This document shows positions 18,278-25,881 of a stretch of 64,000 nucleotides of DNA, one piece after another. The notes under the pieces are model-generated. The model was given only the letters and a program-made list of their open reading frames with translations, was not told the origin of the DNA and ran no database searches. Every line of letters begins with the position of its first letter. Position 1 is the stretch's first letter. Made by a program: the position numbers and the translations under genes. The DNA comes from CAIZGX01 sp039805165 (GTDB lineage Bacteria; Bacteroidota; Bacteroidia; Flavobacteriales_D; Sanyastnellaceae): positions 1 through 64,000 of the forward strand of contig JBDLUS010000191.1 of NCBI GenBank assembly GCA_039805165.1, written 5' to 3'.

Positions 18278-19963
18278 TTAAAAACTTGCAGTGTACATTA
18301 ATTCAAATCCGTTAGTGGCTGGAACTGCTCGGCAAACTCCTCCAATACAAAATACACCCTCTCTTCTTTTTCCGTATCCAAGAGTTAAGCGCTGAGAACC
18401 GTTGATATAGCCAACTGTTCCAAACAGATAGTGAATGCGTTTTTCTGCTACTGAATTTCCATAGTTGTATTGATCAATTAATCCAATACTCCAATGAGGT
18501 GAGTGAGAGAACTCTGCAACGACAGTGGCCCAATCTCCTTTGTCTTGATCTGTTTGAAGTCCTTGAAGTTCAAGGTGAAGGTTGTCTTTAGGAGTAAATT
18601 TGTAGTTCATTTCGAGAACTTCAATATTCGCATAAACAATACCCTTGAAATCATTCGTAACAGGTGTAACCAACGTGTTGAATTCAAAATAATAGTAAGT
18701 GAAACCTGTTGAGAATTTTTTACTTAGTTTTTTCTTCACCTCCAAATTGAAATCTCTCACGTACTTCGTTGGTCCAAATTTCACGGAATTGATTTCATAG
18801 CCTTCAGTGTAGGCTTCAATTCCACTTAGGCGGGTTGTATCCAAACCATTCGCAGCAGCGAAGTTGGCTGAAATTTGAGTGCCATATTTTCCTCCGAGTT
18901 TTGTCCCTTTCTTGAAGGTGTAGAATACCTCACCCATAAAACTAACCTCACCGGTTAAAGGTGTGGCATATGGATACAGTGTGGCTGCTAAGTTGTATGT
19001 ATGTTGTTTTGTAATTGAAGGCAAATAGTTGGTTGGCACATCGAATAACTTCAAGTTACGGTCTGCACGGAAACTCATATTGTCTATGTATTTCACTGCT
19101 GCATTTACCCCGAGACCACTTCCGCTGTAGGACGCATTTAAGAAGAACGCTTTTCCTTTTCTGTACAGGTAGGCGTTATCTGCACTTGGATCATTTATCT
19201 TTTCAGCATATTCCGCTGATACTGCTATAGCATTCCTATTCAGTTGCAGGCGAACGGCAGAACTTGATACATTATTGGGGGTTAAGAAAATTAATGAATC
19301 TTGAAAACGAGTTTCACCATTTTGGTATCGACTCACAAAGCTACCACCGAGTGTTAATTGTGTTTGCTTCTCAGCAAGTGATTTGAAAATAGAATTCAAG
19401 TTGAACTCAGCGTCTGTGCCACGAATAATACCATCTGCGTTGGTAGACCTGCTGTCGAAGTCGAGGCGCTGACGACCGTAAATTCCTTTAAGTGTTATTC
19501 CTTTTTTCGGAGTAATGATTAAACGTGCACCATCCAATGCATTGTCTATTCCCAGGTTCGGTTCCCAATAAGTACGAAGGGTAAGACCGTTTCCAAATTG
19601 CTCATAAAAATTTCCAATCGTTACATTGAAAATGCTGTCTTGGTATTGCACGAATCTGTTTCCAATACCCGTTCCCTTGTATCTATTTTGTGCACTGAAA
19701 CCTTGAATCGCATTGTTATATGTTTCAAAGCGCATTCCTGCACTAAAACCACCTTGGGTGTACATTAGATTTCCAAAACCATTAATTGCGGTGGTTGCAG
19801 GCGGAACGGTCGCACCAATAAGGCTGTCTTCGCTATACTGCTGTGAAAGGAATTGGAAATTCCCGTGCAATTGTCCAGGTTTTTTCGGGTCGCCTTGTGC
19901 TTGAACACCCAAGGCGAAAGCAAGTAAAGCAGAGAATACAAGTAACTTTTTCATTCTATTCAT
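18278..19963 (-). CDS. DUF6029-like outer-membrane protein
   Basis: The 561-residue product has a signal peptide ending VQAQ, then a pattern of amphipathic strands (GNFQFLSQQY, GGFSAGMRFETYNN, NVTIGNFYEQFGNGLTLRTY, ITLKGIYGRQRLDF) like a large barrel of ~20 strands. The IGNFYEQFGNGLTLRTYW stretch is the feature I recall from Bacteroidota DUF6029 proteins. The function is unknown. It is the first gene of a four-gene run (DUF6029, Omp28-like, small barrel, glycosyltransferase) with gaps of 1 bp, an overlap, and 5 bp. The ATG at 19954 is an equally good start. Confidence 0.78.
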   Translation of the reverse strand: MNRMKKLLVFSALLAFALGVQAQGDPKKPGQLHGNFQFLSQQYSEDSLIGATVPPATTAINGFGNLMYTQGGFSAGMRFETYNNAIQGFSAQNRYKGTGIGNRFVQYQDSIFNVTIGNFYEQFGNGLTLRTYWEPNLGIDNALDGARLIITPKKGITLKGIYGRQRLDFDSRSTNADGIIRGTDAEFNLNSIFKSLAEKQTQLTLGGSFVSRYQNGETRFQDSLIFLTPNNVSSSAVRLQLNRNAIAVSAEYAEKINDPSADNAYLYRKGKAFFLNASYSGSGLGVNAAVKYIDNMSFRADRNLKLFDVPTNYLPSITKQHTYNLAATLYPYATPLTGEVSFMGEVFYTFKKGTKLGGKYGTQISANFAAANGLDTTRLSGIEAYTEGYEINSVKFGPTKYVRDFNLEVKKKLSKKFSTGFTYYYFEFNTLVTPVTNDFKGIVYANIEVLEMNYKFTPKDNLHLELQGLQTDQDKGDWATVVAEFSHSPHWSIGLIDQYNYGNSVAEKRIHYLFGTVGYINGSQRLTLGYGKRREGVFCIGGVCRAVPATNGFELMYTASF

Positions 19964-19992
19964 TGAGCGTCGAAAATACGTCGCATTCTGAA

Positions 19993-20015
19993 ATAAAAAA
20001 AGCCCTTTCGGGCTT
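19993..20015 (-). terminator. Terminator of the tlpA-like gene
   Basis: A 6-bp stem (20000-20005 and 20010-20015) with a TTTC loop is followed, on the minus strand, by a run of T. It lies between the thioredoxin gene and the DUF6029 gene. Confidence 0.7.
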
Positions 20016-20035
20016 ATAAGTTGGAATGAAGAGAA

Positions 20036-20521
20036 TTACTTCTTCAATTTCAAAAGTTGTTCATGAACTTCAGCTTCATCTCCTTCAGCATAGTTGTTAT
20101 GCTGCCATATAATTTTACCTGTGCCATCAACTAAAAAAGTGTGAGGAACATTGTTTACTCCCAAGGCCTGAGCGAATTGCTTATTGCTGTCTAACAATAT
20201 TTCATAAGGCCACATGACACTGCTAACGTATGGCGCTACACGCATCACAGAGCGTTGATCATCGATCGATACCGCTATTATTTTTACGCCTGTTTCTGCC
20301 TGCCAATCTTCGTAAAGATCTAAATAGTTGTTTAATTCTTTTTTACAAGGGCTGCACCAAGTGGCCCAAAAGCAGATTAATGTAGGCTTGCCATCTTGCG
20401 CAAGTGTTGCTGTGTTAATGGTTTTTCCGTTTAGATCTTTTAGATTGATGCTAGGAAGGGTTTCTTGAGCAGATAATCCAAGGGAAATGGCCAAGAAGAA
20501 AATTGAGATTGAAAGGCGCAT
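20036..20521 (-). CDS. TlpA/ResA-type periplasmic thioredoxin
   Basis: The 161-residue product has a signal peptide ending LSAQ, then a thioredoxin fold with WCSPC (55-59), the preceding LICFWAT strand and the cis-proline loop NNVPHTFLVDGTG. It should reduce or isomerise disulfides in the periplasm, as in TlpA/ResA proteins. It lies upstream of the DUF6029/Omp28 operon but has its own terminator, so it is probably a separate transcript. Three thioredoxin-like proteins in a row (this one, Omp28-like, and the T9SS thioredoxin protein) make this a small redox cluster. Confidence 0.9.
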   Translation of the reverse strand: MRLSISIFFLAISLGLSAQETLPSINLKDLNGKTINTATLAQDGKPTLICFWATWCSPCKKELNNYLDLYEDWQAETGVKIIAVSIDDQRSVMRVAPYVSSVMWPYEILLDSNKQFAQALGVNNVPHTFLVDGTGKIIWQHNNYAEGDEAEVHEQLLKLKK

Positions 20522-20567
20522 AAAATATTTTTTTTAAAAGTAAAAAACTTTAGCCAATGACTGTACC

Positions 20568-20599
20568 AAAAAAAAAGAGCCGACGCATCGTCGGCTCTT
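20568..20599 (-). terminator. Terminator of the T9SS thioredoxin-domain gene
   Basis: An 11-bp perfect stem (20575-20585 and 20589-20599) is followed by T residues on the minus strand (A run 20568-20576 on the plus strand). Confidence 0.85.
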
Positions 20600-20619
20600 C
20601 TTCCTTGAATGAATCAAGA

Positions 20620-22137
20620 TTATTTTACAGTAACACGAACAGTGTTAGCCGTTCCGTTGATAGTTACATTCAACATGTAAACACCAGCAGAAAGGTTAGA
20701 AACATCTAAACGTGAAGTGTAGTTTCCAGCAGCTTGGCTACCGATATACTCAGTCATAACACGCTCACCAACTACGTTGATAACGTCAACAGTTACAACA
20801 CTGTTGTTAGTTAAGCCGTAAGCAACATTGATGAAATCGTTAGCAGGGTTAGGGTAAACATTAACACCAGCAGTTAGACTAACTTCTTCGATACCTACTA
20901 CAGTGTTAACGTTAGAAGGAGCAGCAGCTTCAGCGAAGTTGTAAGTTCCATCGTAGTTCCACAAAGTAGAGAAGGTAGCACCAGCATCGTTAACCGAAGT
21001 TACGTAGAAGTGACCGTTTGAAGCAGCACCCCATTGCATGTCGTAGAAACCATCACCGTAAGCATCAGTAGCTGAGAAAGTGTAACATCCAGTTGATGGA
21101 AGGTAAACGTCAACAATCTTAGTTGAGTTGTCAGCAGGAATTGGAGCAGCACCGTAGTTAGCAGAAGCTACAACGTTTCCAGCATCATCAGTGATAGACC
21201 AAGAAGACTCTTCTGGGTAACGGTCAAATAAGATGTCAAGTTTAACGTGAGTTGTACCGTTATCAGCGAAAGCGATAGCAGCAGAAGTTCCATTGTTTGC
21301 TGTGTTGTCATCAGCAGAAGTAATAGAAACGTTCAAGTTAGTAGCACCAGTGATAGCAACTGAACCAACGTTAACTGTTTCAACAGCGTAAGTAGCTAAG
21401 TTTCCAGTCCAGTTGAAAGTAACAGGAGCAGTACCACCAGTTACAGTGATAGTGCAAGCAGTTAATGGAGCAGTACCGTTGTTTTGAATAGTTACAGCAA
21501 CGTCAACGTTTCCGCAAGTAGCCAAATCACCATCGTAGCTTAACATTGAAGGGTCATTTGATTGAGAAGCTGGAGGAGGACACTCTTGAAGAGTAGCATA
21601 CAAACCAGCAGCATCTAATTGTCCAACTTCAGTTACAATGCGGTTAGGGCAAATGCGGTAGATAGTTGGGAAGTAAGCAATAGCGTAATCATCGTTGATT
21701 GTACCAGCTAAAGCAGAAGCAGGGTTAGCCAAAGGAAACTCGATAGCAGTTCCTGATGGGTTTAACCAGTTACCTTGCGTGTTAGCACCAGTACCAGCCA
21801 TGTCAGCGTCAGTAGTAGCACCGTCACCGTCGATCCAAATAACCATTACGTCATCAGAAGTGTTTGCAGATACTCCTGGAGCACCAGCAGGACCGTGGTT
21901 AGCATACAATTCATCCAATGCACCAGACAAGTGGAAGTTCCAACATGGTCCGCACCATGTTGCAGATACGTCAAGGTATACAGTGTATCCTTGATCTAAA
22001 TAGTTGTACAAGTTGTGAGAAACACCGAATTGGTCAGTGATTGTGAAATCTTGACCAAACGATCCTGCTGGCAACTGAGCGAAAGACATTGTTGACGACA
22101 TCACGGCAACAACCATCAATAGTAGAGCTTTTTTCAT
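20620..22137 (-). CDS. Secreted thioredoxin-domain protein with T9SS type A sorting domain
   Basis: The 505-residue product has a signal peptide ending SFAQ, a thioredoxin-like domain (~25-180) with WCGPC at 61-65, a CARDB-like beta domain (~200-300, LATCGNVDVAVTIQNNGTAP), a beta-rich region (~310-410), and a T9SS type A C-terminal domain (~435-505: GVNVYPNPANDFINVAYG then VDVINVVGERVM, SNLSAGVYMLNV). The start MKKALLLMVV at 22137 gives a proper signal peptide; an in-frame ATG 60 bp upstream lies in the promoter region. Codon use is narrow (GCA and GTT rich), which hints at high expression. A cell-surface disulfide protein is the natural reading, but the substrate is unknown. Confidence 0.88.
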   Translation of the reverse strand: MKKALLLMVVAVMSSTMSFAQLPAGSFGQDFTITDQFGVSHNLYNYLDQGYTVYLDVSATWCGPCWNFHLSGALDELYANHGPAGAPGVSANTSDDVMVIWIDGDGATTDADMAGTGANTQGNWLNPSGTAIEFPLANPASALAGTINDDYAIAYFPTIYRICPNRIVTEVGQLDAAGLYATLQECPPPASQSNDPSMLSYDGDLATCGNVDVAVTIQNNGTAPLTACTITVTGGTAPVTFNWTGNLATYAVETVNVGSVAITGATNLNVSITSADDNTANNGTSAAIAFADNGTTHVKLDILFDRYPEESSWSITDDAGNVVASANYGAAPIPADNSTKIVDVYLPSTGCYTFSATDAYGDGFYDMQWGAASNGHFYVTSVNDAGATFSTLWNYDGTYNFAEAAAPSNVNTVVGIEEVSLTAGVNVYPNPANDFINVAYGLTNNSVVTVDVINVVGERVMTEYIGSQAAGNYTSRLDVSNLSAGVYMLNVTINGTANTVRVTVK

Positions 22138-22207
22138 TTGATAAATTATTAATAGGTTTACTTTAGGGCAACGAATATAAAGAAATATTTCGGCCAATTA
22201 CTTTTTA

Positions 22208-22215
22208 TATCTTTG
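22208..22215 (+). promoter_or_regulatory. Candidate -7 box, nearly leaderless, for the small T9SS protein
   Basis: TATCTTTG matches TAnnTTTG exactly and ends 4 nt before the ATG at 22220. A start site at the usual distance would fall at or next to the initiation codon. Confidence 0.45.
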
Positions 22216-22219
22216 GAAA

Positions 22220-22933
22220 ATGAAAAAAAATATTCTCTTTTTTGGATTGGCGCTTTCTTTCGTTGGTGTGTCAGCGCAATCAATTGAACTTGTAAATCCA
22301 GTAGTTCAAGTTAATGCAACGGCTGCCACCCTAACCGGAGCAGGCGAAATGGTTGCTGAATGGCCTGTAACGAATATTTCAGACGTTTCTGTTTCTGTTA
22401 AATGCAGTCGAAGCGTAATTTCAGAAATTCCCGGTTCGTCTAATTATTTCTGCTGGGGCGTTTGCTACGGAGAAACGACCAATGTTTCGCTCTTAGCGCA
22501 AACAATTCTTGCAAGCGATACCAATCATACATTTTACGCACATTACAAGCCCCTCGGTAATCCTGGAGAAACCGTAATCAGTTATTGCTTCTTCAATATG
22601 GCAAACCCTGCTGATCAAGCGTGTCAAACGGTCAGTTTTTGCTACGAATCTACCTGTCCTTTGGGAGTAGATGACGAGGCAGTTTCAAAACTTGAATTAG
22701 TTGGAAGTAACCCTTTGAAAGGTCTAAGTTTCATGAATTATAAATTACCAACAGGAGAGAAAGAAGGACAGTTAGTCATCACAAATCTTCAAGGTAAACT
22801 AGTTAAGCAAGTTACAGTAAAAGGAAATTCTGGAAGCATTTTGTTAAATGCTCAAGATTATGCTGCAGGAGTTTATCAGTTTACATTATCAACATCAAAA
22901 GGACGCGAAACCATTCGTGTTGTAGTTGAATAA
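22220..22933 (+). CDS. Small secreted protein with T9SS type A sorting domain
   Basis: The 237-residue product has a signal peptide ending VSAQ, a ~125-residue beta-rich region with several Cys (SNYFCWGVCYGET, VISYCFFN, ACQTVSFCYESTC), and a C-terminal T9SS type A domain (~160-237: KLELVGSNPLKGLSFMNYKL, LVITNLQGKLVKQVTV, AAGVYQFTL). The paired Cys suggest disulfides. The function is unknown. It is divergent from the T9SS thioredoxin gene with 82 bp between starts and is followed by a strong terminator. Confidence 0.85.
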   Translation: MKKNILFFGLALSFVGVSAQSIELVNPVVQVNATAATLTGAGEMVAEWPVTNISDVSVSVKCSRSVISEIPGSSNYFCWGVCYGETTNVSLLAQTILASDTNHTFYAHYKPLGNPGETVISYCFFNMANPADQACQTVSFCYESTCPLGVDDEAVSKLELVGSNPLKGLSFMNYKLPTGEKEGQLVITNLQGKLVKQVTVKGNSGSILLNAQDYAAGVYQFTLSTSKGRETIRVVVE

Positions 22934-22953
22934 TTTATTAAGAAATGTAAATG

Positions 22954-22987
22954 AACAACCTCGAATTTCGAGGTTGTTTTATTTTTG
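22954..22987 (+). terminator. Terminator of the small T9SS gene, fused to the maeB promoter box
   Basis: A 12-bp perfect inverted repeat (22954-22965 and 22967-22978) is followed by a T-rich run. The run overlaps the candidate maeB -7 box at 22980-22987. Confidence 0.8.
22980..22987 (+). promoter_or_regulatory. Candidate -7 box for maeB-ruvA-sprA
   Basis: TATTTTTG matches TAnnTTTG exactly, 18 nt upstream of the maeB ATG. The -33 region lies inside the terminator hairpin of the previous gene. Confidence 0.45.
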
Positions 22988-23005
22988 CGAACCCAAAGAA
23001 AGAAC

Positions 23006-25285
23006 ATGAAGCAAATAAAGAGGAAAGAAGCACTCGATTACCACGAGTTAGGTAGGAAAGGAAAGTTAGAAATTGTTCCAACAAAACCATACAGTACTCA
23101 ACGCGATTTAGCGCTTGCTTATTCGCCGGGTGTTGCAGAACCAGTAAAGGCTATCGCGGAAAACATAGACGATGTCTACAAGTACACGGGCAAAGGAAAT
23201 TTAGTAGCGGTTATTTCAAACGGGACAGCAATTCTTGGTCTAGGGAACTTAGGTCCAGAGGCGAGTAAGCCCGTTATGGAAGGAAAGGGTATGCTCTTCA
23301 AAATATTCGCAGATATCGATTCCATTGACATTGAAATGAAGGCTACAGAAGTCGATGATTTTGTGAATACGGTCATCAACATTAGCCCAACGTTCGGTGG
23401 TATTAATTTAGAAGATATCAAGGCGCCAGAGGCTTTCGAAATCGAAGAGCGTTTGAAGGAAGCCCTCGATATTCCTATCATGCACGATGATCAGCACGGC
23501 ACAGCAATTATATCAAGTGCTGCCTTGTTAAACGCTTTGGAAATAGCAGGAAAGAATATTGGCGATATTAAAATCGTGGTGAGTGGTGCAGGAGCAGCTG
23601 CCTTGAGTTGTTTGAACACTATGATTGGTCTCGGTTTGAATCCAGCGAATATTCGCATGTTCGACTCAAAAGGACTCATCAATAACTCAAGAGAAGATAT
23701 CGATCACAGAAAGAAGAGATTTGCAGTTGATTCGAATGAAAAGTCACTTGCTGAAGCATTGGTAAATGCCGATGTTTTCTTGGGTCTTTCGCAAGGAAAT
23801 ATTGTCACACCAGAAATGGTTCAGTCCATGGCAAGCAATCCGGTTGTTTTCGCACTTGCTAATCCAGATCCTGAAATTCCTTTTGAAGAAGCTATGGCTG
23901 CACGTCCCGATGTAATCATGGCTACAGGTAGAAGTGATCATCCTAACCAAGTAAACAACGTTCTCGGTTTCCCATTCATATTCAGAGGAGCTTTAGACGT
24001 TCGCGCAACAAAGATCAACGATGCCATGAAGTTGGCTGCTGTTAAAGCATTGGCTGAATTGGCGAAGGCTACTGTTCCTGAAGAGGTAATGGAGGCTTAT
24101 CACATCACGAGCCTTTCATTCGGAAAAGATTATATCATTCCTAAACCAAACGACCCTCGCTTGTTAGTAGCCGTTTCCACAGCTGTTGCAAAAGCTGCTA
24201 TTGAAAGTGGTGTTGCTAAAAATCCAATCACAGATTGGGATGCCTATGCGAGCGAATTGCTAGGTAGAATGGGGCGCGACAATGCACTCACAAGAGGGAT
24301 TTCAGAGCGCGCAAGAAAAGACAAGAAACGTGTTGTTTTTGCTGAAGGAGATAACCCTAAAATCTTGAAGGCAGCAGAACAAGCGAAAGATGACGGCATT
24401 GCCATTCCAATTTTATTGGGACAAGAAGAAAAAATTCGTGAACTTATTCGTGAGTTCGATTTGGATTTAGGCGATGTGGAGATTATTGATCCACGTCTCG
24501 ATTCTCACAAGGCGGAACGCGAGAAATACGGCGAGTTCTTCTATCAGAAAAGAATGCGCAAGGGTATTACCAAAACAGAAGCCTCACGCATCATGCGTGA
24601 ACGCAACTACTTCGGTGCAATGATGGTTGAAACAGGAGTAGCAGATGCGATGATTTCAGGAATGACACGTAATTACGCTAAAGTAATTCGTCCAGGATTG
24701 GAAACCATTGGAACTGCGAAAGATGTTAAAACGGTCTGCGGAATGTACATTGTTCAAACCCCGAAAGGCCCAATGTTCTTCGCTGATACAACAGTAAATA
24801 GAGACCCAACAGCCGAGCAATTAGTAGATATTACGCTACTCGTTGCCGATGCAGTTTCAAAAATGAAAATTGCACCGAGAATGGCTATGTTGAGCTATTC
24901 GAATTTCGGTTCCTCGCATGGTTCTGATCCAGAGAAAGTGGCGAAGGCCGTTTCAATCCTGCACAGTAACCATCCGCATTTAATTGTAGACGGAGAGATC
25001 CAGGCAAATTTTGCCTTGAATCCGGAAATGAGAAAAGAAAATTTCCCATTCTCGAAATTGGCCGACTCTAAAGTGAATACCTTAATTTTCCCAAACCTTT
25101 CTTCAGGAAATATTAGTTATAAAATTCTTCAAGAAGTTGCTGGGATGGAAGTAATAGGTCCAATTTTGTTGGGCATGAAAAGGAGTTATCATATCTTGCA
25201 AATGGGTTGCTCGGTGCGTGAAATCGTGAACATGGTTCGCGTAGCAGTTGTAGATGCTCAAGCCAAAGGAACCTTAAATAGATAA
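23006..25285 (+). CDS. maeB: NADP-dependent malic enzyme with phosphotransacetylase-like domain
   Basis: The 759-residue product has an N-terminal malic enzyme part (~1-420: TKPYSTQRDLALAYSPGV, GNLGPEASKPVMEGKGMLFK, MHDDQHGTA, the Rossmann loop GAGAAALSC) and a C-terminal phosphotransacetylase-like domain (~430-759: FAEGDNPKILKAAE, METGVADAMISG-type region, ALNPEMRKENFPFSKLA). It decarboxylates malate to pyruvate with NADP; in such hybrids the second domain is thought to be regulatory. The ATG at 23006 fits the family N-terminus. One base separates its stop from the ruvA ATG. The order maeB-ruvA-sprA is one I recall from Flavobacterium. Confidence 0.94.
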   Translation: MKQIKRKEALDYHELGRKGKLEIVPTKPYSTQRDLALAYSPGVAEPVKAIAENIDDVYKYTGKGNLVAVISNGTAILGLGNLGPEASKPVMEGKGMLFKIFADIDSIDIEMKATEVDDFVNTVINISPTFGGINLEDIKAPEAFEIEERLKEALDIPIMHDDQHGTAIISSAALLNALEIAGKNIGDIKIVVSGAGAAALSCLNTMIGLGLNPANIRMFDSKGLINNSREDIDHRKKRFAVDSNEKSLAEALVNADVFLGLSQGNIVTPEMVQSMASNPVVFALANPDPEIPFEEAMAARPDVIMATGRSDHPNQVNNVLGFPFIFRGALDVRATKINDAMKLAAVKALAELAKATVPEEVMEAYHITSLSFGKDYIIPKPNDPRLLVAVSTAVAKAAIESGVAKNPITDWDAYASELLGRMGRDNALTRGISERARKDKKRVVFAEGDNPKILKAAEQAKDDGIAIPILLGQEEKIRELIREFDLDLGDVEIIDPRLDSHKAEREKYGEFFYQKRMRKGITKTEASRIMRERNYFGAMMVETGVADAMISGMTRNYAKVIRPGLETIGTAKDVKTVCGMYIVQTPKGPMFFADTTVNRDPTAEQLVDITLLVADAVSKMKIAPRMAMLSYSNFGSSHGSDPEKVAKAVSILHSNHPHLIVDGEIQANFALNPEMRKENFPFSKLADSKVNTLIFPNLSSGNISYKILQEVAGMEVIGPILLGMKRSYHILQMGCSVREIVNMVRVAVVDAQAKGTLNR

Positions 25286-25286
25286 C

Positions 25287-25877
25287 ATGCTCTATTCATT
25301 AACAGGACAACTCATTGAGAAATCGCCGGTGCACGCGGTAATCGACTGCAATGGTGTGGGCTATTTTCTGAACATTAGTTTAGCCACTTATTCTGCACTT
25401 CCAAACAATGGAGAGGTAATGCTATACACTCATCTCCATGTGAACGGAAATGACTTCTCGCTAGTCCTGTACGGATTCTATTCCGACCAGGAAAAGGAGT
25501 TGTTTAAAAAATTGACAAGTGTAAGCGGTGTAGGTCCAAACACCGCTAGAATGGTTCTTTCAAGTTTGAATGTGAATGAATTAATTCAGGTCATTGCCAA
25601 TAAAGACCTCCCGTCGTTAAAGCGAATAAAAGGAATTGGTGAGAAAACAGCCGAAAGGATTCTTGTTGACCTGCACAACAAAGTTGGAAAGATTGACGGA
25701 GTTGTGATAGAAAAAATTGGAGGTGTGCACAATACGACTCGACAAGATGCGTTAGTGGCACTGTCCCAATTGGGCCTAGACAAAACCAAAACTGAAAAAA
25801 TGTTGGATAAAATTCTGCTTACCAATGGAGATTTGCCGTTGGAAGAACTTATCAAACAGGTATTGAAACAGATATAG
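25287..25877 (+). CDS. ruvA: Holliday junction DNA helicase subunit RuvA
   Basis: The 196-residue product has the expected OB-fold N-terminus (MLYSLTGQLIEKSPVHAVID), two helix-hairpin-helix motifs (SGVGPNTARMVLSSL near 79-93 and IKGIGEKTAERILVDL near 115-130) and the C-terminal helical domain (DALVALSQLGLDKTKTEKML) that contacts RuvB. RuvA binds the four-way junction during branch migration. Length is typical. It is tightly coupled to maeB (1 bp) and sprA (4 bp). Confidence 0.95.
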   Translation: MLYSLTGQLIEKSPVHAVIDCNGVGYFLNISLATYSALPNNGEVMLYTHLHVNGNDFSLVLYGFYSDQEKELFKKLTSVSGVGPNTARMVLSSLNVNELIQVIANKDLPSLKRIKGIGEKTAERILVDLHNKVGKIDGVVIEKIGGVHNTTRQDALVALSQLGLDKTKTEKMLDKILLTNGDLPLEELIKQVLKQI

Positions 25878-25881
25878 AATT

